NCBI RefSeq assembly: GCF_024054035.1
Contig: NZ_JAMXQU010000002.1
Span: 124,001-188,000, forward strand
DNA: 64,000 nt
Direction of reading: 5' to 3'
From: Asaia lannensis NBRC 102526
GTDB lineage: Bacteria > Pseudomonadota > Alphaproteobacteria > Acetobacterales > Acetobacteraceae
Below, piece after piece: positions 17,837 to 27,376 of this stretch (position 1 is the first letter of the stretch; each line of letters begins with the position of its first letter). A program made the position numbers and the translations under genes. The notes under the pieces were generated by a model. The model did not search any database, had not been told where the DNA came from, and saw only the letters and a program-made list of their open reading frames with translations.

Positions 17837-19855
17837 TTATGACACAGGGGTCGCGTTTTCCGAAGTCGCTGGCTGCACGGCCGAAACCTGCGGAGCCCGC
17901 GTGTGACGTACCTCGCCCAGAGGGTTGTGGGCGAATTCCGGCACCAGCTCGTTGATGATCGCCAGAGACTGTCCGACATCGTCAACAAGGCTTGCCGCTT
18001 CGAGCTGTTCGAGCAGCGCGCGCGCTGCCAGAAGGTCGATCAGGCGCGGTGTCGCCATTTTGAGGCCCGGCGCATCTGTCGGCACCGGCGCTTCGCGCCC
18101 ATGAAAAAGCTCCTCATAGAGTTTCTCCCCCGGACGCAGCCCGGTAAAACGTATGGCGACATCCTCATCGGGAGTAAGCCCGGCCAGACGGATCATCTGC
18201 CGTGCAAGATCGAGAATGCGCACGGGCTCGCCCATGTCGAGAACGAATATGCCGCCCTGCTGCAAAAGCGCATCGGTCTCGTCCCGCAGGCGTCTCATGG
18301 CCGTTCCACGCACACTGGCCTGAAGCACCAGCCCGACAGCCTCGGGCACCGTCATGAAATAGCGCGTCATGTCCGGATGGGTGACGGTCAGCGGCCCACC
18401 CTGTTCGAGCTGGCGGCGAAACAGCGGCACGACGGATCCGGTCGAGCCAAGCACATTGCCGAAGCGCACCGTCACGCAGCGAAAGGCAGAGCCTCGCGAC
18501 TCAGCCTCGGCGGCCAGTGCCTGACAATAGATTTCGGCACAGCGTTTGGTCGCCCCCATGATGCTCGACGGATTGACCGCCTTGTCACTGGAGATGAGCA
18601 CCATGGCCTGCGCGGCGTGACGGATCGCCGCATCGGCCACGATACGCGTACCGATAACATTGGTCAGCACACCTTCGCAGGGATTGGCCTCCACGATCGG
18701 CACATGCTTGAGCGCTGCTGCATGAAATACGAGAGCGGGCCGATAAAGCGCAAACACCTCATCGATACGCTGCGCATCGCGGATATTGGCCACGATCACG
18801 CGACGCGGTACCTGCGGGTACAGCTCCGACAATTCGAGATCGATCTGCCAGAGAGCGAATTCGCCATGATCGAGCAAAAGCAGTGTAGCAGGGCCGAACT
18901 GGGCAACCTGCCTTGCCAGCTCGGATCCGATCGTCCCTCCGGCCCCCGTTACCAGAACGACCTGTCCCTGGATAAGGCGCGCCATGCCTTCGCGGTCCAG
19001 CGGCACCTCGGGCCGGTTGAGGAGATCTTCCAGTGCAATCGGTCGCATCTGAATCTCTTCTGCCGGGGTCAGACGTGTAAGCGAGGGCGCACGCTGCACG
19101 GCAATGCCATGGGCCTGACCCGCATCCAGCACCACCGAAAGAGGTGAGCCACGCCATTCGGGATCGGTCACGATCACACTGTCAGGCAGGGTATCGCTGG
19201 CCGCCATCGCATCGAGTACGGATGAAAGATCTTCCGGCACACCGAGAATCGGCACGCCATGCAGCCGCCGCCCCTGCTGACCGGGCGAGCGCGTGACGAG
19301 ACCAAGAACCTGATATTGTGCATCCGATGCCCGTTCGAGCGCACGCAGGAAAAGATCGGCGCTCTGGTCCGAGCCTGCGAGCAGAACGCGGCTTTTATGC
19401 CCCTGTGCCTGCTGGCGCATGGTGCTGACAAGACGTGTCATCAGCCTGCTTCCGCCCAGTCCCACGAGCAGCACCAGAGCATAGATGAAAGGAAAGGTCG
19501 GCGATGGAAGGGGAAAGCCGGAAACCCAGAGCATGAGCGAGAAAAGCGCGGCCCCCCCGACCGAGGCCGCTGCGATTCCGCGCAGATCCGCGACACCCGA
19601 AAACCGCCAGTATTGCTGTGGAATGCGGAAGGGCAATCCACTGACGAGAAGTGTGACCGCACCCCCGGCGATAAACCAGAGAGGATGCAACAAGCCATCA
19701 TGCGGAGCAGCCAGAAAACGCGCTACGGGCGCTGCAATGCCGGAGATCAGCCCGTCAGCCAGGACGTTGACGGCGATTCTTCCACGTGACCGGTGGCGAT
19801 GCGCCAGCGATCGGGATTGCAGGGACGGGCTATGAGGATGTTGCTTCTCGTTCAC
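17837..19855 (-). CDS. Membrane-bound nucleotide-sugar 4,6-dehydratase (WbpM/PglF/CapD-like)
   Basis: About 672 residues. Several N-terminal hydrophobic helices (about residues 30-130) anchor the protein. A first nucleotide-binding region SRVLLAGSDQSADLFLRAL follows, then a catalytic SDR domain with VVLVTGAGGTIGSEL (around residue 300), HAAALKHVPIVEANP, and SSDKAVNPSSIMGATKRCAE with the SDK/ATKR catalytic signature. Family members convert UDP-GlcNAc to the 4-keto-6-deoxy sugar. The open frame continues to 20323, but that would overlap the divergent WbpL-like gene; the GTG at 19855 is my best start and is not certain. First gene of a dehydratase/aminotransferase/membrane-protein operon. Confidence 0.92.
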   Translation of the reverse strand: MNEKQHPHSPSLQSRSLAHRHRSRGRIAVNVLADGLISGIAAPVARFLAAPHDGLLHPLWFIAGGAVTLLVSGLPFRIPQQYWRFSGVADLRGIAAASVGGAALFSLMLWVSGFPLPSPTFPFIYALVLLVGLGGSRLMTRLVSTMRQQAQGHKSRVLLAGSDQSADLFLRALERASDAQYQVLGLVTRSPGQQGRRLHGVPILGVPEDLSSVLDAMAASDTLPDSVIVTDPEWRGSPLSVVLDAGQAHGIAVQRAPSLTRLTPAEEIQMRPIALEDLLNRPEVPLDREGMARLIQGQVVLVTGAGGTIGSELARQVAQFGPATLLLLDHGEFALWQIDLELSELYPQVPRRVIVANIRDAQRIDEVFALYRPALVFHAAALKHVPIVEANPCEGVLTNVIGTRIVADAAIRHAAQAMVLISSDKAVNPSSIMGATKRCAEIYCQALAAEAESRGSAFRCVTVRFGNVLGSTGSVVPLFRRQLEQGGPLTVTHPDMTRYFMTVPEAVGLVLQASVRGTAMRRLRDETDALLQQGGIFVLDMGEPVRILDLARQMIRLAGLTPDEDVAIRFTGLRPGEKLYEELFHGREAPVPTDAPGLKMATPRLIDLLAARALLEQLEAASLVDDVGQSLAIINELVPEFAHNPLGEVRHTRAPQVSAVQPATSENATPVS

Positions 19856-19942
19856 ACGCCACTTATAGCCCCGAAACCCTGCGCGTTGCGATGGCCTGAT
19901 AACGGGCGCGCATCCTGTTTGTGAAAAAAAGCGGATCTGACG

Positions 19943-20998
19943 ATGATACCCCTGATCGCCTGCTGTCTGGGCGCCGCCTGCATCAGCGCTGCCCTGATAC
20001 GACACATGATCCGCGTCGGGGTGATGGATGTGCCGGTCGAGCGCAGCTCGCACACACGCCCCACCCCCAAGGGCGGCGGAATCGGTGTCGTCATTGCTTT
20101 CCTGCTGGTCTTTCCGATCTCGCAACTCTGGACTCAGGGCGACCTTCCGGGAGCCTCCCTTCTCCTGCCTCTCATGGGGGCCGCCCTTCTCAGCCTTTTC
20201 TCGTGGCTGGACGATATCCATTCCTACCGTGCGACACTGAAACTTGGCGTACAGGGCGCCGCCTCGATGATGGTTCTGGCAGGCGTCGCTCTGGCAGGCC
20301 CGTTCATAAACCAGAATTTTCACGCATTGCAGACGCTGCTGACCGCGTTTCTACCCGGCGCAATGGCCGCTTTGATTTGCACGCTGATACTGGTCGCAAC
20401 AGGGTTTTTGTGGCTCGTCTACACGACCAATGCGCTGAATTTCATCGACGGTCTGAACGGCCTTGCATCCGGCGTCATGATCGTTGCCGCTCTGACGCTT
20501 GCATTGGTCTTTTATCACGCACAAGCGCCGGCCTTCACCCATGCGGCGCTCATACTCGCTGTCGCTCTGCTGGCATTTATGCCCTTCAATTATCCCAAAG
20601 CGCGTATTTTCATGGGAGATGTCGGCAGTCAGGGGGCCGGGCTGGTCATTGCATGGCTCGGTATCGAGGCTGCCTGCACAACACGTTATCCCCTTATCGC
20701 GCCCTTTGTCCTCAGTGGCGTTCTCTACGATGTCGGGTTCACACTCGTCCGTCGCGCACTGGCAGGCGACGCGCTGGCACAGGCGCATCGCAGTCATCTT
20801 TATCAGCTTGCCGCACGTAGCGGCATCGCGCCCGTGATCATCGCGCCCATCCACTGGGCTTTCGCCATATGGGGCGGCCTTGTCTGCATCCAGCCAGCCC
20901 CTCTGGCCCTGCGTCTGGGGCTCATTCTCACCCCTCAGCTCTCCTGGACCGCACTGGTGATCCTCAGGGCGCGTGCTCGCGATCTGGGCAAGTGGTAA
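19943..20998 (+). CDS. WecA/WbpL-type polyprenyl-phosphate sugar-1-phosphate transferase
   Basis: Polytopic membrane enzyme of 351 residues (MraY/WecA superfamily) that attaches the first sugar phosphate to undecaprenyl phosphate. Conserved cytoplasmic loops are visible: RSSHTRPTPKGGGIGVV (about 33-49), SWLDDIHSYR (about 88), NALNFIDGLNGLASG (about 163) and KARIFMGDVGSQGAGL (about 217). The HTRPTPKGGG and FMGDVGS forms fit WbpL. Divergent from the dehydratase gene, with 87 bases between starts, so both are probably controlled from the same region and act in one glycan pathway. Confidence 0.92.
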   Translation: MIPLIACCLGAACISAALIRHMIRVGVMDVPVERSSHTRPTPKGGGIGVVIAFLLVFPISQLWTQGDLPGASLLLPLMGAALLSLFSWLDDIHSYRATLKLGVQGAASMMVLAGVALAGPFINQNFHALQTLLTAFLPGAMAALICTLILVATGFLWLVYTTNALNFIDGLNGLASGVMIVAALTLALVFYHAQAPAFTHAALILAVALLAFMPFNYPKARIFMGDVGSQGAGLVIAWLGIEAACTTRYPLIAPFVLSGVLYDVGFTLVRRALAGDALAQAHRSHLYQLAARSGIAPVIIAPIHWAFAIWGGLVCIQPAPLALRLGLILTPQLSWTALVILRARARDLGKW

Positions 20999-21007
20999 CC
21001 CGCGCGC

Positions 21008-21541
21008 CTAAGTCGACAGGTCTGGCCGAAGACGCTCGAACACCTCGATTTCAGTGTTTAGATAGACTGCCCGCGCAAGAGACTTGAAGCCGTTCCGCGC
21101 AGCAATGCGCATGGAAGCGAGATTTCTCGGATCGATGATACAACGCGTCTGGCGATGCTCTGTATGCGTGTCGATCCAGGCAAGCGCGCTGGCTACAGCC
21201 TCGCCACCATATCCCATACCGTGACACCATGATGCCAGAACCCAGCCCGCCTCCGGAAAACCGTCGAGCGACGGCGTGATCCCGCGGCGCGCTTCACCGA
21301 ACCCGACCGTGCCGACAAACCGCCCTGTATCGCGCTCTCGCACGCACCAGTAACCGAAACCCAGTATCTCCCAGTATCCGCGATAACGCATCAGCCGGTC
21401 CCAGGAATCGGTATGTGATGCAGGATGGCCAGACGTATATCGCGCAACGACCGGATCGGCGCGCATCGCAGCGAGATCGTCGTAATCTGCCTTCTCGGGA
21501 AGACGGAGGCTTAATCTCCGCGTCTCAAACTCACGCTTCAA
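21008..21541 (-). CDS. GNAT-family N-acetyltransferase (RimJ/RimL type)
   Basis: 177-residue acetyl-CoA-dependent N-acetyltransferase. FETRRLSLRLPEKADYDDLAAMRADP opens the Acetyltransf_3 fold, GYWCVRERDTGRFVGTVGF is strand 4, and HGMGYGGEAVASALAWID is the acetyl-CoA pyrophosphate loop (motif A). I start at the TTG at 21541, with GGGAGGGAG just upstream; the open frame extends to 21670 but runs through a terminator. It probably targets a protein N-terminus or small amine. Though close to glycan genes, its fold differs from PglD-type sugar acetyltransferases. Confidence 0.83.
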   Translation of the reverse strand: MKREFETRRLSLRLPEKADYDDLAAMRADPVVARYTSGHPASHTDSWDRLMRYRGYWEILGFGYWCVRERDTGRFVGTVGFGEARRGITPSLDGFPEAGWVLASWCHGMGYGGEAVASALAWIDTHTEHRQTRCIIDPRNLASMRIAARNGFKSLARAVYLNTEIEVFERLRPDLST

Positions 21542-21610
21542 AGCGCTCCCTCCCTCTCGGCGCCAGATCTTTACGACAAGCTCAGCACGGAGAGTGCCAG
21601 ACCATAAAAA

Positions 21611-21638
21611 AAACCGCCATCCTTGCGGAGGGCGGTTT
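21611..21638 (-). terminator. Rho-independent terminator after the MarR gene
   Basis: Stem AAACCGCC/GGCGGTTT with flanking A- and T-runs (21606-21640), so it can act in both directions; on the minus strand it closes the MarR gene 44 bases after its stop. Confidence 0.88.
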
Positions 21639-21681
21639 TTCTGTCCGTCGGGGACGAGCCCCTTTGGCAAACTTACCGGCT

Positions 21682-22086
21682 TCAGCCGGCAGCGCGACGC
21701 ACCGTCATGCGCTCTACCGTGCCGCGACCGGTCTTGGCAGCGGGCTTGGCCGTGCCGGAGGCTTCGCTCATCAGCGAACGCATCTCACGCAGGAAGGCCG
21801 AACCCTTGAGCGTGCGCTGTACCAGCACCGAGCGACGATCCAGCGGATCGACCTTGCGACGGGCAAGATCAAGCTCACCCAGACGATCGAGCGCGCGAGT
21901 GATGGCAGGCTTCGAAACGTTGAGCTCCTGGGCAAGACCACGCACCGTGTGGGCCCCATCCTGAAGATAGCAGGTCAGGAAGACACCGAGCTGGCGTGCA
22001 GAAAGATCGGGACCGTCCTTGCGGACGAGCGAAACGATCGTGTCGCGCAGAAGGTTGAGCATCTGGTCATTCTGTGCCTGGGCCAT
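21682..22086 (-). CDS. MarR-family transcriptional regulator
   Basis: 134-residue winged-helix regulator. LSARQLGVFLTCYLQDGAHTVRGLAQELNVSKPAITRALDRLGEL (residues 29-73) contains the recognition helix, and RRKVDPLDRRSVLVQRTLKG is the wing. A basic Ala/Lys-rich tail (AKPAAKTGRGTVERMTVRRAAG) follows. GAGGAG lies upstream of the ATG. Single gene with its own terminator; regulated genes and ligand are unknown. Confidence 0.9.
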   Translation of the reverse strand: MAQAQNDQMLNLLRDTIVSLVRKDGPDLSARQLGVFLTCYLQDGAHTVRGLAQELNVSKPAITRALDRLGELDLARRKVDPLDRRSVLVQRTLKGSAFLREMRSLMSEASGTAKPAAKTGRGTVERMTVRRAAG

Positions 22087-22344
22087 CGAAAAAACTCCTC
22101 AATGCAGCGCGCTCTCGGCGCGGCGAATGGTCTTACCCGTCGCCCAAGTAAGCCACTCCGGAATACCTTGACGATATTGCGAAACGCCACGCCTTGGGTG
22201 CGTGTCCTGACGGCGCTTGCTTTAGGAATGAGGCGGGTTGCTTCCCGATTAGCGTTGCATTCCTACAACATGCGTCGAACGATACGCAGTCATATAGGTT
22301 CGTTTTTGCAATCGGTTTAGTATCTTTTTGTTGAAACTCAGGGG

Positions 22345-23760
22345 CTAAGCCGCCCCCGACATATCATACTCATTAATCATTCGTAATGTTGCGTCCACAA
22401 GCGCGCGAAGTGCGAGTGTTTCTCCCCCCTCGGGACGACCCGGTCTCGCGCTGTCATTCCATGCATAAGTGTCGATATGTGCCCATTTTACAGGGGGTTC
22501 GACAAATCGCTGAAGAAAGAGTGCCGCTGTAATCGCCCCGGCCATCGGCTTGTCGGTCACATTGCCAAGATGGGCATTTTTGCGGCCGAGCCATGCGTCA
22601 TAGCCATGCCAGAGTGGCAATTGCCACATGGCATCGCCGGCATTTTCCGCCGCATCGAGCAGCAGATGACTCCAGTTCCGGTCGTTGCAGAACAACGCAG
22701 GCAGATCCGGACCGAGAGCAACGCGTGCCGCTCCTGTCAGAGTCGCGGCATCGAGCAGCCAGTCCGGAGCGCTTTCGCAGGCTTCGCTCAGCAGGTCGCT
22801 CAGAACGAGGCGCCCCTCGGCATCGGTATTACCTACCTCCACCGTGAGGCCTGACCGGGTCGTCAGGATGTCACCGGGACGCATGGCATGACCTGAAATG
22901 CTGTTCTCGACGCATCCGATACGCAGTTCGAGCCGCAAAGGCAGGTCCTGCGCCATGATGACATGCGCGAGAGCCAGCATCAGGGCTGCACCGCCCATAT
23001 CCTTCTTCATGCGCAGCATGCCGCTGGCGGGCTTGATGTCGTACCCTCCGGTATCGAAACAAACGCCTTTGCCCACAAGGGAGAGGAGCGGTGCATTCTC
23101 CTGCGCCTTGCTGCCACGCCAGACCATTTTTACCACGCGTGCAGGACGATCCGATCCGGCGCCTACTGCGGCAAGACAGGGATAGGCAGACGTCAGTGTC
23201 TGCCCGGCCACGATCTCGATTGCAGCACCATGCTTCTCCGCAAGATCGGCTGCCGCCTGGGCCAGTTCAACAGGACCGAGAAGATTGGCCGGCATATTCA
23301 CCAGATCGCGCCCCAGCCACACGGCCTGTGCAATATGACGTTCCTTCGCGTGCCCCGCGGGTACGACCAGCCGCACCGGAAAGAGGCACTCAGGGCCGAC
23401 CGCATAGCGATAGGCCCCCATGCAGAAACCCAGAAGCACCTCTCCTTCCAGCCCGGCACGCTCCGCCCTGAGCCGGTCAGAAACATTCATCGACCAGTCG
23501 CCTTTGGGCAAGCCGGTTGCCAGGCTGCCAAAACGCGCGGCGTCCTTCTCCGCAGCGTCGACAACGAAGACAGCACGATCCACACCCTGCGGACCGGGAA
23601 CCAGATAGAGGCGCCCGGGTGCGGGCTCACCGGCAATTTCGAAAAGTCCCGCGCGATGCGCGCCCAGAACCTTGTGGAAATCATCCTGCGGCGAGACGAG
23701 ATGAACGATGCGCGCGTTATCCGAGCGATCGATGAGGCAGAGTGTATCGGGCAAGCGCAT
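22345..23760 (-). CDS. Leucyl aminopeptidase family protein (M17)
   Basis: 471-residue cytoplasmic metallopeptidase that removes N-terminal residues. The C-terminal catalytic domain has GKGVCFDTGGYDIKPASGM, RMKKDMGGAA, and the signature NTDAEGRL (about residue 308), which carries the Asp/Glu ligands of the two metals and the catalytic Arg. The N-terminal third is divergent, as usual in this alphaproteobacterial branch. Divergent from the SUV3-type helicase gene across 82 bases. Confidence 0.93.
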   Translation of the reverse strand: MRLPDTLCLIDRSDNARIVHLVSPQDDFHKVLGAHRAGLFEIAGEPAPGRLYLVPGPQGVDRAVFVVDAAEKDAARFGSLATGLPKGDWSMNVSDRLRAERAGLEGEVLLGFCMGAYRYAVGPECLFPVRLVVPAGHAKERHIAQAVWLGRDLVNMPANLLGPVELAQAAADLAEKHGAAIEIVAGQTLTSAYPCLAAVGAGSDRPARVVKMVWRGSKAQENAPLLSLVGKGVCFDTGGYDIKPASGMLRMKKDMGGAALMLALAHVIMAQDLPLRLELRIGCVENSISGHAMRPGDILTTRSGLTVEVGNTDAEGRLVLSDLLSEACESAPDWLLDAATLTGAARVALGPDLPALFCNDRNWSHLLLDAAENAGDAMWQLPLWHGYDAWLGRKNAHLGNVTDKPMAGAITAALFLQRFVEPPVKWAHIDTYAWNDSARPGRPEGGETLALRALVDATLRMINEYDMSGAA

Positions 23761-23842
23761 GGTTATAAGCCTCTCTTAGTCGATCCGAGACGCCCGATGA
23801 CGCATCGGGCAATGATGAGCATGTCTTGCAATTCCATCGCTC

Positions 23843-26452
23843 ATGCACAAGCATCGCGTCATGACGTCCCAGCACCATTTCATGCCTCGCCGTACCCGTG
23901 CCGTGCTCGGACCGACCAATACGGGCAAGACTCATTATGCTCTCGAACGCATGCTCGCTCATGCTTCGGGGATTATCGGTTTTCCGCTCAGGCTTCTGGC
24001 GCGCGAGAACTACGAACGCATGGTGCGCATCAAGGGCGCACGGCATGTCGCACTCATCACAGGTGAGGAGAAAATCGTCCCGCCCGACGCCAGGTGGTTT
24101 TCCTGCACGACAGAGGCCATGCCCCTTACGCGCCGAGTGGAATTCGTGGCGGTCGACGAAATCCAGTTGAGCAGCGATCCCGATCGCGGCCATGTTTTCA
24201 CCGACCGTCTGCTTCATGCGCGCGGCGCCGTCGAGACCCTCTTTCTTGGTGCCGAGACGATCCGCCCCCTGCTCCAACGCCTTGTGCCGGGCATAGAAAT
24301 CGAAACACGACCACGCCTCTCAAGCCTGTCCTATACGGGTCATATGAAGCTCTCGCGTCTGCCTGCGCGCTCGGCCATCGTCGCTTTTTCCGCAGCTGAG
24401 GTTTACGCCATCGCCGAAATCATACGCCGTCGGCGTGGTGGCTGTGCGTTGATCATGGGTCAGCTCTCCCCGCGCACGCGCAATGCCCAGGTTGAACTCT
24501 ATCAGAACAAGGATGTCGATTATCTGGTGGCGACCGATGCCATCGGCATGGGTCTCAACATGGACGTCAACCATGTCGCGCTGGCCTCGCTCACCAAATT
24601 CGACGGCTCGACCCTGCGACCGCTCACCGCGCAGGAATGCGCCCAGATCGCCGGGCGCGCCGGGCGCGGCATGAAAGACGGCACATTCGGAACGACAGCA
24701 GAAGCGCGTCCCATGTCGGAAGCCATGGTGGACGCGATAGAAGCCCATCGTTTCGACCCGATCGAACGCGTCAGCTGGCGCAACGCCACGCTGGACTATT
24801 CATCGCCGGACAGGCTTTTCGCAAGCCTGAATGCCCCGCCCCCGCAACGCGGACTCGTTGCGGGCAGACCAGCCTCGGACATTCTGACGCTCGAAAGCCT
24901 CTCCGGCGAGCGCGATATCCGCGACGCCGTGCACGGCAGGAAATCGACGGCGTTGTTGTGGGATGTCTGCCAGATTCCCGATTTTCGCAAACTCGGCGAT
25001 GACTCGCATATACGTCTGTGTCATCGCCTCTTTTTCCATCTGCTGAATGATGGCGGCATCCCGGCCCAGTGGTTCGAGTCCCATATTGCCGGGTTTTCGC
25101 GCATCGACGGCGATATCGACACGCTGATGCATCGCCTGACCGGGATCAGGGTCTGTGCTTATGTGGCGGCCCGTACGGAATGGAGCGACCGGGCGACGCA
25201 TTGGCAGGAGCGCACGCGCGAGGCCGAGGACCTCTTGTCGGACGCACTTCACGAACGACTGACAGCGCGTTTTGTCGACCGTCGCGCCACGTCTCTTCTT
25301 CGACGTCTCGACAGCGATGGATCGCGCGATCTGCTCTCAGCCGTCACGCGCGACGGACAGGTGATTGTGGAAGGTCATCCGGTTGGCACGATCGAGGGTT
25401 TCACGCTCAAACCCGACCGCGAAGATACCCTGCCAGAGAAGAAGCTCATGCTTCGCGCAGGCCGTCGCGCCCTGCTCCATGAAATTCCGCGACGCGTTCA
25501 GGTCTTGTCGAACGCGCCCGATGACGATCTTGCTCTCGACCAGGTGAGCGGCAAACTGTTCTGGGAGGGCAATGCGATAGCCCGCCTCTCCAGAGGGACG
25601 TCCCTGCTCAATCCGACAGTCCAGATCCTCGGTGGGGAATTCTCCGACACGAAGCAACGCGATGTGGTGCAGGAGCGCTTTCAGACATTCGTGCAAACCC
25701 GCCTCAGGCAGAAGCTTGCGCCCCTTTACGCTCTGGCGGCTCAGCCCCGCACCAACCCGACCTTGCGCGGCCTGGCTCACCGCCTGATGGAATCGGGCGG
25801 TGTGACGCCCCTTCTGCCCGACGAGCCTTTCAGCATCGATCCCCAGACCCTGCGCCACCTCAGGCGACTGGGGATCGTCTTCTGTCCACAGGGCGTATTC
25901 ATGCCATCGCTGCTCAAACCGGGTCCCATGGCTTTGCGGGCCTTGCTGGTTGGGCTCTGGTACGGTGTCACGCTGCCTGTTCTGGATGCGACACAGGTGA
26001 CCCTTACGCTCGATATCGCCCCAACTCCGAAACGCCGACAGGCAGCGGGGGATGAAAACGCGATCGATACAGCCCTGTCGTCGCTCGGCTGGACCCATGT
26101 CGGGTCCGTCTGGCTCAGGCTCGATCGCGCGGAGAGACTGCTCAGCGATCTGCATCGCCTGCTACGTGTGGGCCCCTGCCCTGCACCGCTCGACCTCGCG
26201 TCACGTCTTGGCGTGCCCAGGGCAAGCCTTGCGGCCATCCTGCCCGAACTGGGGATACGCATACGACCTCCGCAAGCACAGGACGCACGACTTGTCGGCC
26301 CACCGGCTCCGCTCATGCTCCTGGGTGCAGCATCGACACGACGCCGGGAGCGCCAGAAGCGCGCGCAACCCATGAACAGGGTTCGCATGGCGCCGGATAG
26401 CCCGTTCGCGGCGCTGGCCCATCTCGGAAGCAACAGGCAGTCTCACCGATGA
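23843..26452 (+). CDS. SUV3-type (MgpS-like) ATP-dependent RNA/DNA helicase
   Basis: 869 residues. The helicase core is at the N-terminus: GPTNTGKTHYALERM (Walker A), PLRLLARENYERM, ITGEEKIVPPDARWFSCTTEAM, VAVDEIQLSSDPDRGH (motif II, DEIQ) and YLVATDAIGMGLNMDVNHV with QIAGRAGRGMKDG (motifs V and VI). This is the arrangement of mitochondrial SUV3 and its alphaproteobacterial relatives. The long C-terminal half is less conserved. Overlaps the S4-domain gene by four bases, consistent with a shared RNA-related role. ATGs at 23843, 23861 and 23882 are all possible starts; no strong SD is seen. Confidence 0.9.
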   Translation: MHKHRVMTSQHHFMPRRTRAVLGPTNTGKTHYALERMLAHASGIIGFPLRLLARENYERMVRIKGARHVALITGEEKIVPPDARWFSCTTEAMPLTRRVEFVAVDEIQLSSDPDRGHVFTDRLLHARGAVETLFLGAETIRPLLQRLVPGIEIETRPRLSSLSYTGHMKLSRLPARSAIVAFSAAEVYAIAEIIRRRRGGCALIMGQLSPRTRNAQVELYQNKDVDYLVATDAIGMGLNMDVNHVALASLTKFDGSTLRPLTAQECAQIAGRAGRGMKDGTFGTTAEARPMSEAMVDAIEAHRFDPIERVSWRNATLDYSSPDRLFASLNAPPPQRGLVAGRPASDILTLESLSGERDIRDAVHGRKSTALLWDVCQIPDFRKLGDDSHIRLCHRLFFHLLNDGGIPAQWFESHIAGFSRIDGDIDTLMHRLTGIRVCAYVAARTEWSDRATHWQERTREAEDLLSDALHERLTARFVDRRATSLLRRLDSDGSRDLLSAVTRDGQVIVEGHPVGTIEGFTLKPDREDTLPEKKLMLRAGRRALLHEIPRRVQVLSNAPDDDLALDQVSGKLFWEGNAIARLSRGTSLLNPTVQILGGEFSDTKQRDVVQERFQTFVQTRLRQKLAPLYALAAQPRTNPTLRGLAHRLMESGGVTPLLPDEPFSIDPQTLRHLRRLGIVFCPQGVFMPSLLKPGPMALRALLVGLWYGVTLPVLDATQVTLTLDIAPTPKRRQAAGDENAIDTALSSLGWTHVGSVWLRLDRAERLLSDLHRLLRVGPCPAPLDLASRLGVPRASLAAILPELGIRIRPPQAQDARLVGPPAPLMLLGAASTRRRERQKRAQPMNRVRMAPDSPFAALAHLGSNRQSHR

Positions 26453-26733
26453 GCCAGGAAGAGCGTTCGGCGCAGCGTCTCGACCTATGGTTATGGCATG
26501 CGCGTGTATGCCGACAGCGGCAGGATTGCGCCGCACTGATCGAAAAAGGTGCGGTGCGCATCAATCGTCAGGTCACGACCAAACCTCATAGCAGAATACG
26601 CGTCGGAGACGTTCTGGGCCTTCCCGGACATCCCCGCCCGGCTGTTCGCATCTGGCGCGTAGTGGCGCTGGCAGAACGACGCGGATCGGCCTCGGATGCC
26701 GCAACGCTCTATGAGGTGATCGAGGAAAACTGA
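26449..26733 (+). CDS. S4-domain RNA-binding protein (HslR-like)
   Basis: 94 residues. The N-terminal S4 domain [33 protein letters not shown] binds structured RNA; HslR-type proteins rescue stalled 50S-tRNA complexes. ATGA overlap with the helicase gene indicates translational coupling. The helicase-S4-ferredoxin order is a familiar alphaproteobacterial neighbourhood. Confidence 0.92.
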   Translation: MSQEERSAQRLDLWLWHARVCRQRQDCAALIEKGAVRINRQVTTKPHSRIRVGDVLGLPGHPRPAVRIWRVVALAERRGSASDAATLYEVIEEN

Positions 26734-26899
26734 TGCGTGGGGGCAAGTTTGCCGAGACGCAATGAAACTCAGGCTTGCCAGAGATAGAAACTTCCGCCTA
26801 TCTGCGGCATCCCTTTGTGTAAAATCCCAGATGGCGTCTCTCAAGCCTCGCGGGATCCTCTCGGGCCGTGCCGGCCCCAGCTTAAGATCGGAGACACCC

Positions 26900-27232
26900 A
26901 TGGCCTATGTGGTCACCGAAAACTGCATACGCTGCAAATACACCGATTGCGTCGAGGTCTGCCCGGTCGACTGCTTCTATGCAGGCGAGAACTTCCTCGT
27001 CATCAATCCGGATGAATGCATCGATTGCGGCGTGTGCGAACCTGAATGCCCGGCAGAAGCCATCGTGCCGGATAGCGACGATCGCGCAACGCCCTGGCTC
27101 GAAGTGAACAGCAAATACGCTGCGGTCTGGCCCAACATCACGCGCAAGATCGATGCGATGCCCGACGCCGATGAGTGGAAAGACAAACCGGGCAAGGAAG
27201 CGATGCTTTCGCCCGAACCCCATAAGGACTGA
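26900..27232 (+). CDS. fdxA: Seven-iron ferredoxin FdxA
   Basis: 110-residue soluble electron carrier with a [3Fe-4S] and a [4Fe-4S] cluster. Cysteines fall in [19 protein letters not shown] (residues 8-26) and [13 protein letters not shown] (around 38-50). An acidic C-terminal extension follows. I start at the ATG at 26900, with GGAG eight bases upstream; the frame is open upstream to 26762 but has no coding character there. A strong terminator follows. Confidence 0.96.
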   Translation: MAYVVTENCIRCKYTDCVEVCPVDCFYAGENFLVINPDECIDCGVCEPECPAEAIVPDSDDRATPWLEVNSKYAAVWPNITRKIDAMPDADEWKDKPGKEAMLSPEPHKD

Positions 27233-27260
27233 CGCACCGCTTCTCTCGGTGTCGCAAAAA

Positions 27261-27286
27261 AGCCCGGTCCCTGACCGGGCTTTTTT
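27261..27286 (+). terminator. Rho-independent terminator after fdxA
   Basis: Nine-base stem AGCCCGGTC/GACCGGGCT, 3-nt loop, T-run; 28 bases after fdxA. Confidence 0.92.
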
Positions 27287-27324
27287 GTTGGTCGTCCATC
27301 GTAAAACCAACCATCAGACAAAAG

Positions 27325-27358
27325 AAAAGGCCCGGGGGATTTCTCCTCCGGGCCTTTT
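27325..27358 (-). terminator. Rho-independent terminator of the cyo operon
   Basis: Stem AAAAGGCCCGG/CCGGGCCTTTT with a T-run when read on the minus strand, about 65 bases after the cyoD stop. Confidence 0.88.
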
Positions 27359-27376
27359 CCGTTCGAGAGGCATTGC

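Noticed and set aside
19856-20323. 156-codon upstream extension of the dehydratase gene
   Set aside because: Overlaps the certain WbpL-like gene in antisense; composition Asp/His/Gln-rich without similarity. The gene is better started near 19855.
21008-21541. GNAT as the acetyltransferase of the amino-sugar module
   Set aside because: RimJ/RimL-type fold, its own position and direction, and a separate start; sugar acetyltransferases of the PglD type have a hexapeptide-repeat fold not seen here.
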